NCBI GenBank assembly: GCA_038025085.1
Contig: CM076144.1
Location: forward strand, 48,338,001 to 48,402,000
From: Tetragonia tetragonoides
Taxonomy: Eukaryota > Streptophyta > Magnoliopsida > Caryophyllales > Aizoaceae
Direction of reading: 5' to 3'
Length of the DNA stretch: 64,000 nucleotides
Shown here: positions 44,240-64,000 of the stretch, piece by piece
Layout: each line of letters begins with the position of its first letter
Numbering within the stretch: position 1 is the stretch's first letter
The notes under the pieces: model-generated
What the model was told of the DNA's origin: nothing
Database searches by the model: none
What the model saw: only the letters and a program-made list of their open reading frames with translations
Made by a program: the position numbers and the translations under genes

Positions 44240-47200
44240 ATTATTTTTATAATTTGATTGATCCATGGACTTTTGATTGATTATGAGTTCCATGTTGTTA
44301 TATTGGTGTTGATTAGTTTTACTTAATCTCTAATTTGGTGTAAAGTTTTGATCTTTTTGGATAGCTGTGTTGATGGGTATATTGGAAAATTTTGTAGTCT
44401 ATAAGGGCTGAACTGGATGGTTAAGTTATTGAGGATTGTTGGTTGGGTCGTTGGGATAAGGATGGTGCCAAAAAATTATGACTTTATACTCTCAAAATGT
44501 GATTAGGGTTTAATAGTTGGTCTACTACCTTAAACAAACAAAAAGAGAAGACTTGGAATGAAGTCTTGTTATTTACTTGAGGTTTTGTTTTTTTATTTTA
44601 TTTTTTCTTGGTGAGAGGGGAGTTTGGATTTTTATCGTTCTTATGTTAATGTTTGCTCAGGATAGTTGCAGGATATAGTGCTATTGTTATTTGTCTCAAG
44701 AGTTCGATATAGGGTTCTTAGGGCAATGAAAAAGATTCATACTTTCTAATATGGATGGTATGTGGCATTTGAAATGTGGGATGGTTGAGTGGTGCTGTTA
44801 AGGTTGTAATTTATGAGGTGTTGCTTAAAAAGGGACTTAGGAACAGGTGATCAATTTGTTGACCATACAAGACATGGTGCCAGTGACACTATGTTAAGGT
44901 ATCATGATTCAATTAGATGAAACTTGTTTTGAGGTTTCAGTTGCATCTTTGATGCTAGTTGCGAAAAATAAGTCAAACGTATGTCTGAATTTTTTAATCT
45001 ATGAGTTTTTCTTTGTCACTCCACGCTGAAAGTGAATCTGCATACGTGTGAAAGAGAAACGTCTTCAGTATGATTTCCAATCATATATAGGTAGTCCCTT
45101 TTGTAATGAAGTAAGCCTCAAATTAAGTTGGCTATATGCTTTATGTGTAAGATGAAATATTGGTGTTTCATGCTTTCCTGTATTCCAGTACAAAGGAATT
45201 AAGGTGGTATTTGGCTGACTTTGGCCTAGCTTGTGAGTAGCTTCTACTTTTTCCCCTATTTTTTCCTCACAAACACCCATTCCAACTTGGCAACTCCCCC
45301 CACCCCCATTCTCAAGCTTCTAAGAAGCTCAAAATACCCCTTAGGGGGCCCAAAAGTAGAAGCTTCAATTTGATGCTTTTACTTCTTAGACCTCCTAGAG
45401 TGTCCTAGCTTTTTAGAAGCTGAAAATGGGGGTGAGGAGGAGGTGGATGGGTGGTTTGTAAGGGAAAATGGGGTAAAAAGTAGAAGTTACTCATAAGCTA
45501 GGCCAAACACGCTCTAAGTTAATGAGAGACATTTGGTAATGTATTGTGCAGAACTTAATGTCACGATACTTAAATTTGCCCCCCTCCCTTCCTTTCTTTT
45601 CTCTTTAGCAGTAATATTGTGTGCCATAGCCTACATGCTATCATGAGGCATGCTATGTAGTATCTATTTTGTGATAGTGGCATCAACTTCAATGAAGCTA
45701 TGTCAATGTGAATAAACCAAATGGATTGATTCAATTCACCTACGGTTGTTACCAACCTTGAAGTTTTAATGTGATTAGATCATATGGGTTCTTAATCTGT
45801 ATCTAATTCTACTTGCAGGCAGATCAGCAAATGGCTGAAAGTTTGTTGTCTGGGGGAGGAATCACGTTCTGCCGCGTCTTTGAAGCTGTACTTTATTCTG
45901 GTGTTGGGGATAAGATTAAGCTACCACAATCATGCTTCGATGAATTATCTGGTCAAGGTGCTTTTGAGAAAGGACCTGTATATTTCCGATTGTCCATTGC
46001 TGGTCAAGAAGAAAGTCATCGGGTGACTCATTCAGGTGTATTGGAGTTCACTGCAGAAGACGGGTCAGTTGCTCTTCCTCAACATGTGTGGAGTAATTTA
46101 TTCCCCTCTGAAGCCCCGGAGACCCCATTGATTGAGGTTCAATATGTTCGATTGCCAAAAGGATCATACGCCAAACTTCAATCGGAGGATATTAGCTTTT
46201 TGGATGTACCGAATCACAAGGCTGTCCTTGAAACAGCCCTTCGTCAGCATGCGACCCTGTCTCAGGATGACATTATCACAGTTACACATGCTGGGCTTAT
46301 CTTCAAGCTACGAGTGCTTGAGTTAAAGCCCTCTTCAAGTGTTTCTGTCTTAGAGACAGATATTGAAGTCGACATCGTCAATCCCGTTTCATCCTCGGAC
46401 AATAGTAATCAAAAGATCTTGAAACCGCTCACGTTTGGAACATCAGAATCGGGGATCGTTGAGGAAGGGCAATATACGTATTACAAATTCTCTCTTGACA
46501 ATGACATATGGAACATAATTACCTCTGGAGGTGCCAGAGTAGAAGTAAAGCTGGATGTAGAGACAGACTCCGGGGATACTGATCTTTACATATCCAAACA
46601 TCCAGTGATCTTTCCAACACACCATCAGCACCAATGGTCCTCGCATGATGTCGGTTCCAAGACTTTGATTCTCAGTTCTCAGGATCAGAATCTAGGGTTG
46701 GGTACTTATAGTATTGGTATTTATGGTTTTAGGGGGGAGACAAAGTATAAAATATGTGTCAGTGTCCTGGATAACTCTAACCATGGTCAGCAAGCTGGGC
46801 TCTCCACATCAGCTGTTGATGTAGATTCTGTGGAATGTGGGAACTGCAAGCACTATATACCTAGTAGAAGTATAGCTTTGCATGAAGCCTTTTGCCGTAG
46901 AAACAATGTCATTTGCCAGCATGCAGGTTGTGGAGTCATTCTAAGGGTGAAGGATGCCAAGGACCATGTGCATTGCAATAAATGTGGGAAGGCCTTTCAG
47001 CAAGCAGAGATGGAGAAGCACATGATAGTGTTCCACGAGCCCCTTCATTGTCCCTGTGGGGTGGTTCTTGAGAAAGAAGAGATGGTGAGAATAACTTCTA
47101 TTTCCTTTCATTTCAGTCAATCTAATAGTAGAACAATCCACTAAATTGAAACTATGGAAGGGAAGTAACTATTGTTACTAGTCAGGGGTAAAACTGCGTA

Positions 47201-47842
47201 CATCTGGACCTCCATAGACCCCGCCTTCAGTGGGATCTAGCCTGGGTGGTGGTGGTGGTTGTGCTAATTCACTGAGTGAGTCATGAGAGACATTTAATTT
47301 GGGATGCATTTATGGGACTTTAAGCTTTTTCACAACTATGTACTAGACCTTTCTTTCGCTTCTTTAGATAACATGGGTAGCCAAGCTTTGCTTGGCTAAT
47401 CCCATGTGCGCTGAAGTTAACGACCAGGAAAAACTCCAGTGGGCAGTGGCCTTAAGGGACTAGAACTTTCATTCTTGGCATTCAATTTTTATTTTATTTT
47501 ATTTTTTTATTATTATTATTTTATTTTATTATTTTTATTTTTATCATCCTTGATGATTTTCTTGCACTGGCATTCTCAGATTTGTTAGAGAAATAATTCC
47601 ATTTTTCTTCTCAGGTCCTGCATCAGTCCTCAGATTGTCCAATGCGGATGATAACATGTCGTTTCTGTGGAGACATAGTTCAAGCTGGTAGTTCTCCTAT
47701 GGATGTGCGTGATCGATTGAGAGGACTTTCAGAGCACGAGAGCACGTGTGGTTCCAGAACTGCCCCATGTGATTCGTGTGGGCGTTCTGTGATGTTAAAA
47801 GAGATGGACATTCATCGGATTGCTGTTCACCCAAACAATTAG
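43990..47842 (+). CDS. UFD1-domain protein with C-terminal zinc fingers (PRLI-interacting factor K type)
   Basis: Three exons, 43990-44172, 45819-47084 and 47615-47842, make 558 residues in frame. Residues 1-60 are a charged Lys/Glu/Arg helix likely to form a coiled coil. A UFD1-like double-psi barrel follows (FCRVFEAVLYSGVGDKIKLP, VTHSGVLEFTAEDGSVALP, LIEVQYVRLPKGSYAKLQ, QDDIITV). A middle domain (about 200-380) has a beta-rich TYYKFSLDND / GDTDLYISKHP pattern. From about 401 to the end there are Cys/His clusters (CGNCKHYIPSRSIALHEAFC, CQHAGC, CNKCGKAFQQAEMEKHMIVFH, CPC, CRFCGD, CDSCGRSVMLKEMDIH) like TRAF/XAF1 fingers. This matches Arabidopsis AT4G15420. UFD1-type folds bind ubiquitin chains and CDC48; the role of this plant branch is poorly known. 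Intron 1 starts with a long TC repeat. Confidence 0.93.
44181..44236. repeat. (TC)28 microsatellite at an intron 5' end
   Basis: An uninterrupted TC run of 56 bases starts eight nucleotides past the exon 1/intron 1 donor (GT at 44173) of the UFD1-like gene. It is likely to be length-polymorphic. Confidence 0.97.
45203..45515. mobile_element. Foldback MITE, about 313 bp
   Basis: Left arm (TTTGGCCTAGCTTGTGAGTA, GCTTCTACTTTTTCCCCTAT, CACAAACACCCAT, CCCCCATTCTCAAGCTTCTA) is the inverted form of the right arm (TAGAAGCTGAAAATGGGGGT, GGGTGGTTTGTAAGGGAAAA, AAGTAGAAGTTACTCATAAG, CTAGGCCAAACACGCTCT). The arms are about 130 bp, so the RNA would form a long hairpin. Target duplication not resolved. In intron 1 of the UFD1-like gene. 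Confidence 0.82.
47187..47245 (+). mobile_element. Au-like SINE fragment
   Basis: Contains GGTAAAACTGCGTACATCTG, CCATAGACCCCGCCTTC and GTGGGATCTAGCCTGGGTGG, close to the 3' half of Au SINEs. In intron 2 of the UFD1-like gene, about 100 bp past the donor. Confidence 0.6.
47371..47468 (-). mobile_element. tRNA-derived SINE, inverted partial copy
   Basis: The reverse complement shows GGAGTTTTTCCTGGTCGTTA, CATGGGATTAGCCAAGCAAA and GCTTGGCTACCCATGTT, matching the body of the SINE at 39037. The tRNA-like head is degraded. Confidence 0.78.
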
Positions 47843-48405
47843 CCCGAGTATCCTCTTTGCATGTTTATTCTGGCTGAACAGCTTATTTATTCTAGAAGCT
47901 GAACTTTGGCTGCTTTAACAGACCACCTGTTATTGCTGTAACCAAGAAATGTATTTAGGCAGGGTATGTATATGCATTGTTTCCCATGTCAACTGAGTTT
48001 TCATACTTGGGACTGGCAGGTGTTCTTGAATTCCTGAAGTGAGAACCTTAGGGGTTCAGACATTTTATTTTGAAGATTTCGGTTGAACAAGCAGTGTCAT
48101 GTTATACTACCATGCAAATTTTCAGGATATGTAACAGTTCAAATTGTATATTGATGTGTTGCTCGTATATTTTGCTTGCTGCGCGCCTGTCATTTCTTTC
48201 AACTTTTAGCTCAAGATTTCGATCTCTTCTCTATTCTCTCTTTCCCCCATTACCAGTGTCAGGCCCAAGTTTTTGATGATAACCTAGTCCATTCTATATG
48301 TTTGAGACTAAACGTTCTAGCTCCTTATATTTACATTGTTTCGCAAGAACAATGAAGCATAAACGTAGGGAAAGAGTAATACGAGGGGAAGAAATGTGTA
48401 TTGAT
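47843..48405. other. Intergenic between convergent UFD1-like and PPR genes
   Basis: Only 563 bp separate the two stop codons. The stretch should hold both 3' UTRs. No repeats or further genes recognised. Confidence 0.6.
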
Positions 48406-50259
48406 TTACCAGTAATCCCTGCAAGAGCAAGTTCCATCTCTAAAATGGTGGAATCGATTCCGATCCCTGACAATGATTATGCGGTTATAGACAACTGAAA
48501 TGAACTTTGCATATGTGTGACAATCTCTACACATCCTGACATTTCTAACTATCCTGACTGCTGTATCTTGAGATGTATGTATGAGTGCAAAAGCAATTGC
48601 TATTTTCTGACTGTGATATCTCAAACTTTCTCGCTTTTCTTCTGCATCTACATTGTGTAGAACTTCTGATAAATCTGGGTGATACCCTTCAAACTTCAAT
48701 TGCCATTCTATTTGGTGGATCATCTCGTAGATGTCTTCCCAGCTGGAATGTGATTTGTCCTGTGAAACAAACCCGTACACCTTTCTTTTAACCTCAAGTA
48801 AACTCACTCCAGCTGCTTGATCCAAGGCCCTGTTAGCCAGCATAGCACGAGCAATAGCTGCATCTGTCCACCTTTGAGCCTGTGCATACATATTCGACAT
48901 CATGACATAATCCCCGGCATTGTTGGAGTTCAGTTGCATCAGATTCCTTGCTACTCTCTCTCCTACTTCCAAGTTGCAATGAACTCTGGCAGTGCTCAAA
49001 AGACTTCGCCACACCACATCATTGGGCGCCATTGGCATGTTTTCAATCAGATTGAATGCTTTATCAAACATGGCAGCTCGGCCTAGGAGATCCAAGACGC
49101 AGCCATAATGCTGGATTGTTGGTTGAACTTGATGTTCGACTCTCATTTTATCAAACAATTGAAGACCTTCTTCAACTAGGCCAGCATGTCTGCAAGCACT
49201 CAGAACACCCAAATAGACAACATCATCTGGTTCAATCCCTTGGTTGAGCATTTCCGAGTAGAGTTTTAGGGCCTCGTGACCATGCCCATGCATCGCGAGG
49301 CCTGAAATCATTACACTGTAAGACAATCGGTTCTTCGTGCTCATCCTATTGAAAAGATCGCGTCCCCTCTCTACACACCCACATTTAATGTACATGTCAA
49401 TCAAAGAAGTTTCCACAATCACATTTAGGCCACTCAAGTTCCTCATCAAATACCCATGTATAGACTTTCCTAAATCAAGGGCACCCATATGAGTACAAGC
49501 AGAAATCACACTAACCAAACTGCTTTCTTCAGCCCTTATATTGCCCTGTCCCATCATCTCTCCAAAAATCCTAACACACTCCCACCATATACCCAAATTA
49601 GCATGAGCTGCAATAAGGGCACTCCAAGAAACAACACTTCTCTGCTCCATTTCTTTAAAAACAGCACAAGAATCACTGATATTCCCACACTTCCCATACA
49701 TGTTAATCAAGCTGTTTTGCACAAACTCATCATCATGAAATCCACCCTTAATAACCTGCCCATGAATTTGGACCCCTAAATTTAGCAAATGCAAAGCAGC
49801 ACAAGCCTTAAGAACAAAAGGGTATGTGAATTTATCAGGCAAAATTCCAATTTCAAGAATTTCAATAAACAAGTGGAGAGCTATCTCAAAATCATCATCT
49901 TTAACATGCCCTCTAATCATGGTGTTGAAATCAAATGTACCAGGATCATCAATTTGGCCAAATACTGAGGTAGCATAATCCATACTTCCCCAATCTGAGA
50001 GAGCACAAGTAACTATGAGATTGCTCACACAAAAAGAGTTCCAAAACAATCCCAACTTGAGCATTTGCGCATGAATTTGCTTCAATTCTCTCATGGCCTT
50101 GCATTTCTTCAACAAGGACAAGGACACACATTCTTGTTCTCTAAGCCTCAAATTGAGAAATGAGCTTTGTGGGCAATCTTGTTGTTGAAAGAACAACTGG
50201 GTTTGATGGACGACTGGTAGCCTAATCATCATTTTAATCACATCCTGATGTATAGGCAA
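48406..50259 (-). CDS. PLS-class DYW pentatricopeptide repeat protein (AT1G31920-like)
   Basis: A single exon of 617 residues with the family's usual intronless form. After a weakly charged N-terminus (possible organelle targeting peptide) come P, L and S repeats from about 55 to 420 (DPGTFDFNTMIRGHVKDDDF, FVQNSLINMYGKCGNISDS, LSYSVMISGLAMHGHGHEAL, PDDVVYLGVLSACRHAGLVE). E and E+ motifs follow, then a C-terminal DYW domain ending CSCRDYW. Such proteins bind organelle RNA and many direct C-to-U editing. The deaminase signature normally HSEK reads HSQK (His549, Gln551), while CRDCH (577-581) and the terminal CSC are kept. The closest Arabidopsis relative I recall is AT1G31920, beside PMK and XLG3 there as here. 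Start chosen as the first ATG; later Met at 10 or 11 is possible. Confidence 0.92.
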   Translation of the reverse strand: MPIHQDVIKMMIRLPVVHQTQLFFQQQDCPQSSFLNLRLREQECVSLSLLKKCKAMRELKQIHAQMLKLGLFWNSFCVSNLIVTCALSDWGSMDYATSVFGQIDDPGTFDFNTMIRGHVKDDDFEIALHLFIEILEIGILPDKFTYPFVLKACAALHLLNLGVQIHGQVIKGGFHDDEFVQNSLINMYGKCGNISDSCAVFKEMEQRSVVSWSALIAAHANLGIWWECVRIFGEMMGQGNIRAEESSLVSVISACTHMGALDLGKSIHGYLMRNLSGLNVIVETSLIDMYIKCGCVERGRDLFNRMSTKNRLSYSVMISGLAMHGHGHEALKLYSEMLNQGIEPDDVVYLGVLSACRHAGLVEEGLQLFDKMRVEHQVQPTIQHYGCVLDLLGRAAMFDKAFNLIENMPMAPNDVVWRSLLSTARVHCNLEVGERVARNLMQLNSNNAGDYVMMSNMYAQAQRWTDAAIARAMLANRALDQAAGVSLLEVKRKVYGFVSQDKSHSSWEDIYEMIHQIEWQLKFEGYHPDLSEVLHNVDAEEKRESLRYHSQKIAIAFALIHTSQDTAVRIVRNVRMCRDCHTYAKFISVVYNRIIIVRDRNRFHHFRDGTCSCRDYW

Positions 50260-51544
50260 TCAACACTATATATATCAGAGAAATTGCTCAAAATCATGGT
50301 TAGAATTTGAAGAGGTTTATTGTTTTTTGTCTGGGAAATTTGTAACACAAGAGCTTGTATAGAAATGGAGGATAATTTGGCTGAAAGTGCTGCTTTCAAG
50401 TGAAGATCTTGCCTTTTGGGTGTCATGCTGATGATGACATAAGTGTCCAAGAAACCAAAATTAAATCTCATCCATGAGAATAAGGAGAGAGAATTTTAGC
50501 CATGAAACCAAGTCATGTAATAGGACCATGTGGCCTAACAGATAGGATAAGGCATTGGGCTGACATGGCCATGGGATTCTCGGCCCATGCACCTGGATTA
50601 TAGTAGTATGAAACCTTTTTTTTTTTTTCTTTCTACACGGACGCATCACGCATGCAACACCGCGCAAACCACACGCGCCTGATAGATGGGTTGGCTTCTT
50701 AAGAAGAGAAGGAAAAGTGGAAAACCTCCCTGCAAAAAAATGTAGAGGAATTTTTATTCTTCCTACATGAATGAAGATTTGAACCCCTAATCAGGGGGTT
50801 ATGAGAATTGGGCACTCACCACTTGTACTCCCATCTCATCCTCGAAAGTAGTATGAAACTTCTTTTTTTTTTTGAGGGGAAAAGAAATTTCTTTAATTGA
50901 AAGTCATACGGCACTTACATGATGGATTAAATTCAACAAGAAATAGATCTAAAATATCATAATACATTCGAATGAAAAAGTTATGTAGCACTAGAGATTC
51001 AACAATTCCGATCGGCTTCCATTTAATCGTTGTTTTCCATATTACAACCTCTTCGCAGAAGACTCTGCTATAGCTTTGAATGCTTTGATCCGACATCATA
51101 GACCACCTTTTGATAGAATAGATCCGCCAAAGTACCCTACGAACGATAAAACGAAAAACTAACAATACTCTCAAAAAGTGAGAGACAGCTGAACACAATG
51201 AATGGGACAAACTAACTCTCACAGATGGAGAGACTGATATTATTCGACATACTAAAACTTAAAAATAGAACAAAACAATGAAACGAAAAGAATTGGGGCT
51301 TACCATTAGCAAAAAAAATTGCTAATGACAGCCCCTAAACCAAAAGCGGCTACGGTTTTTTGGGAGGAAGGAGAGAGAGAAAAGGAGAAGAGAGAGACGG
51401 TAGAATGGGATAAGTAGTATGAAACTTAAGTAGTCATTAACCTTTGGAAAATGAGGGAAAAAAATTAAATAGAAAAGAAAAATGTAAGGATTTTCAACTC
51501 TGTCAAAAGTACTAACGTATAATAAGCGATCCTCAATTTTGTAA

Positions 51545-51620
51545 AGCATTGGAATCGTCCACCTAAGCGATCCATTGTAATAAAATTTTAAAATAAATAT
51601 AAAATAGAAATATATGTTTT

Positions 51621-51697
<77 letters not shown>

Positions 51698-51990
51698 GTT
51701 GTACTTTCCTAAATCGTTAAAGCGTACACTATTACTTAGAGGTTTTCGTATAAATCATAATCATAATATCTATATATTAGAGGCATTTTCTGACAGCATT
51801 GGAGTCGTCCACCTAAGGGAGCCATTGTAATAAAGTTTTAAAATAAATATAAATAGAAATATATGTTTGGGTATAGAATATATACTAAAGTTGTATTTTC
51901 CTAAATCGTTAAAGCGTACACTATTACTTAGAGGTTTTCGTATAAAATATATACTAAAGTTGTACTTTTCTAAATCATTAAATAATAGAC
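51545..51990. repeat. Direct repeats with a (TA)n microsatellite
   Basis: A block starting CATTGGAATCGTCCACCTAA at about 51548 recurs at about 51797, including TTAAAATAAATATAAA, CCTAAATCGTTAAAGCGTAC and ACTTAGAGGTTTTCGTATAA; a third partial copy of the right part begins near 51946. The first block carries a TA run of about 70 bases (51623-51692) where the second has none. Confidence 0.9.
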
Positions 51991-53437
51991 TATTAGATTT
52001 TAAAAAGCATATAACTTTACTTTTACTGCTTAAAAAATTAAATTTCTTACACCATTGAAACCAGTACGAAATATCCTTTAAAATTATACTCATTTGTAGT
52101 ATGTTCTATTGATTTACAACATAAGATGCGTCCACCTAAAAAAGTAATTAGTAATTAGCTTGACAAGCTGACATCACTAAAGAGTTGCAATGTAAAAATA
52201 AGAGAAAATATACGTATATTAGTAATTAGCTTGACAAACTTTACCATTATCATGTATAATATTATAACTGTACGTAATATGTTGATCCCCCATGTTATTT
52301 TAGGGCTCTAATTTATGTTCCTTCAACTTTATAATTATTAATGTATTCCTTTCGGACCACAAATAAAACTACATTGGACTTTTTGCGTTCTTCAATGCAG
52401 TACTTTGACCGCATATAACTTTGATAAAACAAGCAAGCATTAAAATATGTTTTGCTATTCTAAGGTTTACGTCTGAAACTTCTTTATTTTTTGAAAAGTA
52501 GTTATGTATACATTAGACATTTAAACCGGATTTTACCATAAAAGAAGGATCATATCTTTGGAAGGTTAGTTGTACATTTATCAATATAAGAGCATTGACG
52601 TACCAACATCAAACATAGAAACTATTACCTCTTGGATCATGTAACATATAAGATGAGTTAATTAATAGTTAATTGAAATTGTTGATAAGAGTTTAAATTA
52701 GATAAGATACCCTATAAAGTCATAGTAATATTATTATATGGTATTCATGATATATATTAAATGGATTATATAAATATTTATCCATATATTACTAATAGTT
52801 TTTAATAATTGACAATTACACTTTGATTTTTCGATTAGATTAATAATCACGTTATATTAATTTTATTATATAATCACAGTCAGTACAACGCACGGACATA
52901 CTCACCTAATATTTACTATGTGAAGACCCAAATACATTTGACATTGGACCACTGCCTTTTGAAAAGAGGAATTGACGATTTTATCATTTTGATACTTCAT
53001 GTTAGTTTTTGATACATTGACATGATGATTTTTTTGAGTCATTCCATAAATACAAAGTTAATCTCTCTTTCATGCTCTATCTCTCTCTATTGCACCATGT
53101 ACCAAACTTTTGATTTATCGGTTCAGAGGCATTTTGCGATAAGTCACACTTATTTAACCATTTTAGATTTTGAAAGTGCGCTATTGAATTAGTTGTTGTA
53201 GTTTAGAGTATTTAATCAGTCTTTCATCTTCCCAGCTCGAAAAAGAATCTAAAATATCTAGTACAAATAAAGTCCTCCAATGACTTCGGTTGTGAAAAAT
53301 AATTTTTCACCTAGTAGATGATATAAACTACGGAAAATTGTCACAAAAAAAATATAATACTCTATATAAGAGCAAAAATATAAGCACTCCATTTTATTTT
53401 AGGCACTCTACTATAATAACATGTAACTGTCACAATA

Positions 53438-53622
53438 AGAGCATCTCCAATGCTACAAATCTTGTTGGGGTTTTTATCGTTGACATATCATTAAAATTAA
53501 AACTTTATTTATACAAACCTCTATTTTGTAATGTTATAGGTTTATCACTATGGGGAGGAGGTTTTTATAAAATATTTTTTCTCCACAAACCTCCCATAAA
53601 AACCTTGTATTGGAGATGCTCT
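53438..53622. mobile_element. MITE, family GAGCATCTCCAATGC, second copy
   Basis: Ends are AGAGCATCTCCAATGC and the inverted TATTGGAGATGCTCT, flanked by TA (and by TAA/TTA if the outer A/T is counted as target). Interior motifs AGGTTTTTATAA and AACCTCCCATAAAAACC are shared in kind with the MITE at 33361. 185 bp, non-coding. Confidence 0.82.
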
Positions 53623-53919
53623 TAATTATTATTATCAGGAAGATTTGTGCTTGACTTCTATGAACCACAAGAAGAAAAAAAATTGTGTTTGACTGCGAAA
53701 ATAAAATTGTTTTTTTTTTTTCAAGAAACCCTTGATAAGATTTTGGAAACAATTGTTACTTGGACAAAAAGAAAAAGAAAAAAAATTCTAGATGATGGGC
53801 AGTTGGTTATTGAATTGCTGACATGAGAGAGGCAAGTTCCACCAATTAGCAGGCTGTCTTCATCATCATTCATGCTCCTGCCTTCAGGAACACCTACCCA
53901 CTCCCTTTTATCAGTGACC

Positions 53920-53922
53920 CCA

Positions 53923-53965
<43 letters not shown>
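53920..53965. repeat. CT-rich microsatellite upstream of XLG
   Basis: Nearly pure CT dinucleotides with two short breaks. CT runs near plant transcription starts are common; this could mark the XLG core promoter or 5' UTR, which is inference. Confidence 0.7.
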
Positions 53966-53967
<2 letters not shown>

Positions 53968-55217
53968 GGCTCTTTCTATCTCACTTTTCACAGTTTTACT
54001 GAGAGTCAAAGAGTGACCCTTCTCTTGTGTTACATTGCTTTGTTTTCATCACATCATATACCTCTCTCTGTCTTCTTCCTCATCCTTTCACCATAGCTTT
54101 GGCATTTGCAATTGATTCCATCCTTAGATGCTCTCTCTCTCTTTCTTTCTTTTTACATATATAAAGTTAAATTTTTGAGTTACAAAGACGAAAAAAGCAG
54201 CAAACTTTCTCCAAGCTCATAGATTCGCTTGGGAAAATATTTCCCTTTCACTAGGTATTTGACTCTCTCTCCTCTCTCTCTCCCTTCTATGCAAAAGGGT
54301 TTAAAGATTTACCCAAAAGGAAATTTTATTTGATTCTTCTTTAACTGAACCCCACTTTTATGTTTAGCTATTTGTGAATTTTGTCAATTCATCATTCATT
54401 CTTTTCCATATAATTTTTTTGGGCATGGAATTAGTCTCTTTTTGTTGGCTTGTTGTTTGACCCAAAATAATTCCAACTACCCAGAAGCCAGAACACCCTT
54501 TTCGTTTTTTTGGCAATAATTCTATTTTAATTTCAAAATAGACATTTTTCTGTAGTGGTTGCTGGTGTGTGTGTGTGGGTTCATAGTTGAATTAGTTTGA
54601 GTGTTTGACTGTAATTCCTATTTTCTCTTGGAATTTAAAGGGGGTGTCTTTGTGGGGTAATTCCAGTGTGTTTCTTGGTTAAATGCTAGTGGAAGAAGAT
54701 TGGGTCTGCATTGAAAATTGTTTCACCATTTGCATTGGATATTTGTACCATTTGACAGAATTCGGATAGGATATTTTTAGATGCTGAATATTGTTTCTTT
54801 TTGTACTTTCATCTTGAAGGCTTCCTCAGGTGTGAACATGGCCATGGTGATGGTCAAGTTGCGGCTTGTAAGCTGAAGGGTTTTCTGGCTGAGTTTGCTA
54901 AGCATTTCTCTGATCTGGGTCTTCAGTGACTGGTTTACAATTCCTCCTTTCTTTGTGATTTTCAAGATTACTTGTTTGAATTGTTTGTTGGCTAGTTTTG
55001 GTAGTTTACATCTCTCTTAAAAGATATTGAAGTTGGAATTTATTCTGGGTGGCCATTTTGGAAAAGTCTTCTGATTGATTTTGTGGTTTTTTTGTTGGTG
55101 AATACACTTTTGTGGATGTACATTATCTTAGGCCTTATTTGATATATGAGGCATAGATTGTTAGCTAGGAAGCATTTGCTCAAGGATATTTGATCTGGGA
55201 TAGGAAAGTATAGAGAG

Positions 55218-63917
<8,700 letters not shown>

Positions 63918-64000
63918 ATTGTTGAATGTGTATGTAACATATGTAAATGTAATTTAGTGCTTTTGACTTGTATACAAAGCCCAGAAAGCTTCTAAAAAGC

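Larger units (their letters stand above)
50260..55217. other. Long intergenic region between divergent PPR and XLG
   Basis: About 5 kb with no gene. Noted parts: a tRNA-box-like antisense SINE candidate near 50750-50870 (GATTTGAACCCC), a duplicated block with a TA microsatellite at 51545-51990, a possible Helitron 3' end at 52880-52907, a MITE at 53438-53622, and a CT-rich strip at 53920-53965. The final kilobase is T-rich and probably contains the XLG 5' UTR, possibly spliced from TAG|GTATTT near 54254 to GGATAG near 55202 (inference). Confidence 0.5.

Noticed and set aside
52880..52907. Second Helitron, ending CACCTAA|T
   Set aside because: The wording resembles a Helitron 3' end, but no hairpin at proper spacing and no 5' end or empty site was found; kept only as a note.

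Overview
The window is nuclear DNA of a flowering plant, almost certainly a eudicot. It has small exons and large AT-rich introns. The genes are plant-type (AE7, VPS25, CCD4, phosphomevalonate kinase, a UFD1/zinc-finger protein, a PLS-DYW PPR protein, an extra-large G protein), and between and inside them lies a dense load of MITEs, SINEs, LINE and copia relics, a CACTA end and a Helitron. The species cannot be read from the sequence; Caryophyllales is only a guess.

Layout. 0.4-3.4 kb: a large 44-bp minisatellite array interrupted by a CACTA-type end. 5.2-10.0 kb: AE7 (+), whose first intron is a textbook U12 AT-AC intron and whose third intron holds a LINE fragment. 11.1-13.7 kb: VPS25 (-), convergent with AE7. 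17.4-28.6 kb: a carotenoid cleavage dioxygenase 4 (CCD4) cluster with one diverged intact copy, one broken copy and one further intact copy. The last two lie in a tandem segmental duplication. A 602-bp Helitron in one paralogous flank has its empty site preserved in the other. 30.6-33.6 kb: copia remnant, an older copy of the CCD4 3' flank, and a MITE. 34.0-41.5 kb: phosphomevalonate kinase (+), ten coding exons including an 8-nt first one and a GC-AG intron. 42.5-43.0 kb: a Tourist-like MITE abutting a decayed CCD4 tail. 44.0-47.8 kb: UFD1-domain/zinc-finger gene (+). 48.4-50.3 kb: intronless DYW-type PPR gene (-). 55.2-63.9 kb: XLG3-like extra-large G protein (+), with a one-base frame discrepancy at the start of its last exon.

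These are mostly independent housekeeping genes: cytosolic Fe-S assembly (AE7), ESCRT-II sorting (VPS25), mevalonate pathway (PMK), ubiquitin-linked function (UFD1-like), organelle RNA processing (PPR) and G-protein signalling (XLG). PMK and CCD4 both touch isoprenoids, one making cytosolic precursors and the other cleaving plastid carotenoids, but nothing here shows co-regulation. The order PMK - PPR - XLG matches my recollection of Arabidopsis AT1G31910-AT1G31920-AT1G31930, so this looks like conserved microsynteny with a UFD1-like gene inserted. VPS25 next to CCD4 also recalls AT4G19003/AT4G19170.

I did not find a wholly new multi-gene system. The most notable items are the U12 AT-AC intron, the Helitron with its empty site, the birth-and-death history of the CCD4 cluster, the Glu-to-Gln change in the DYW deaminase motif, the XLG frame break, and a hAT MITE built from GAAACG repeats.
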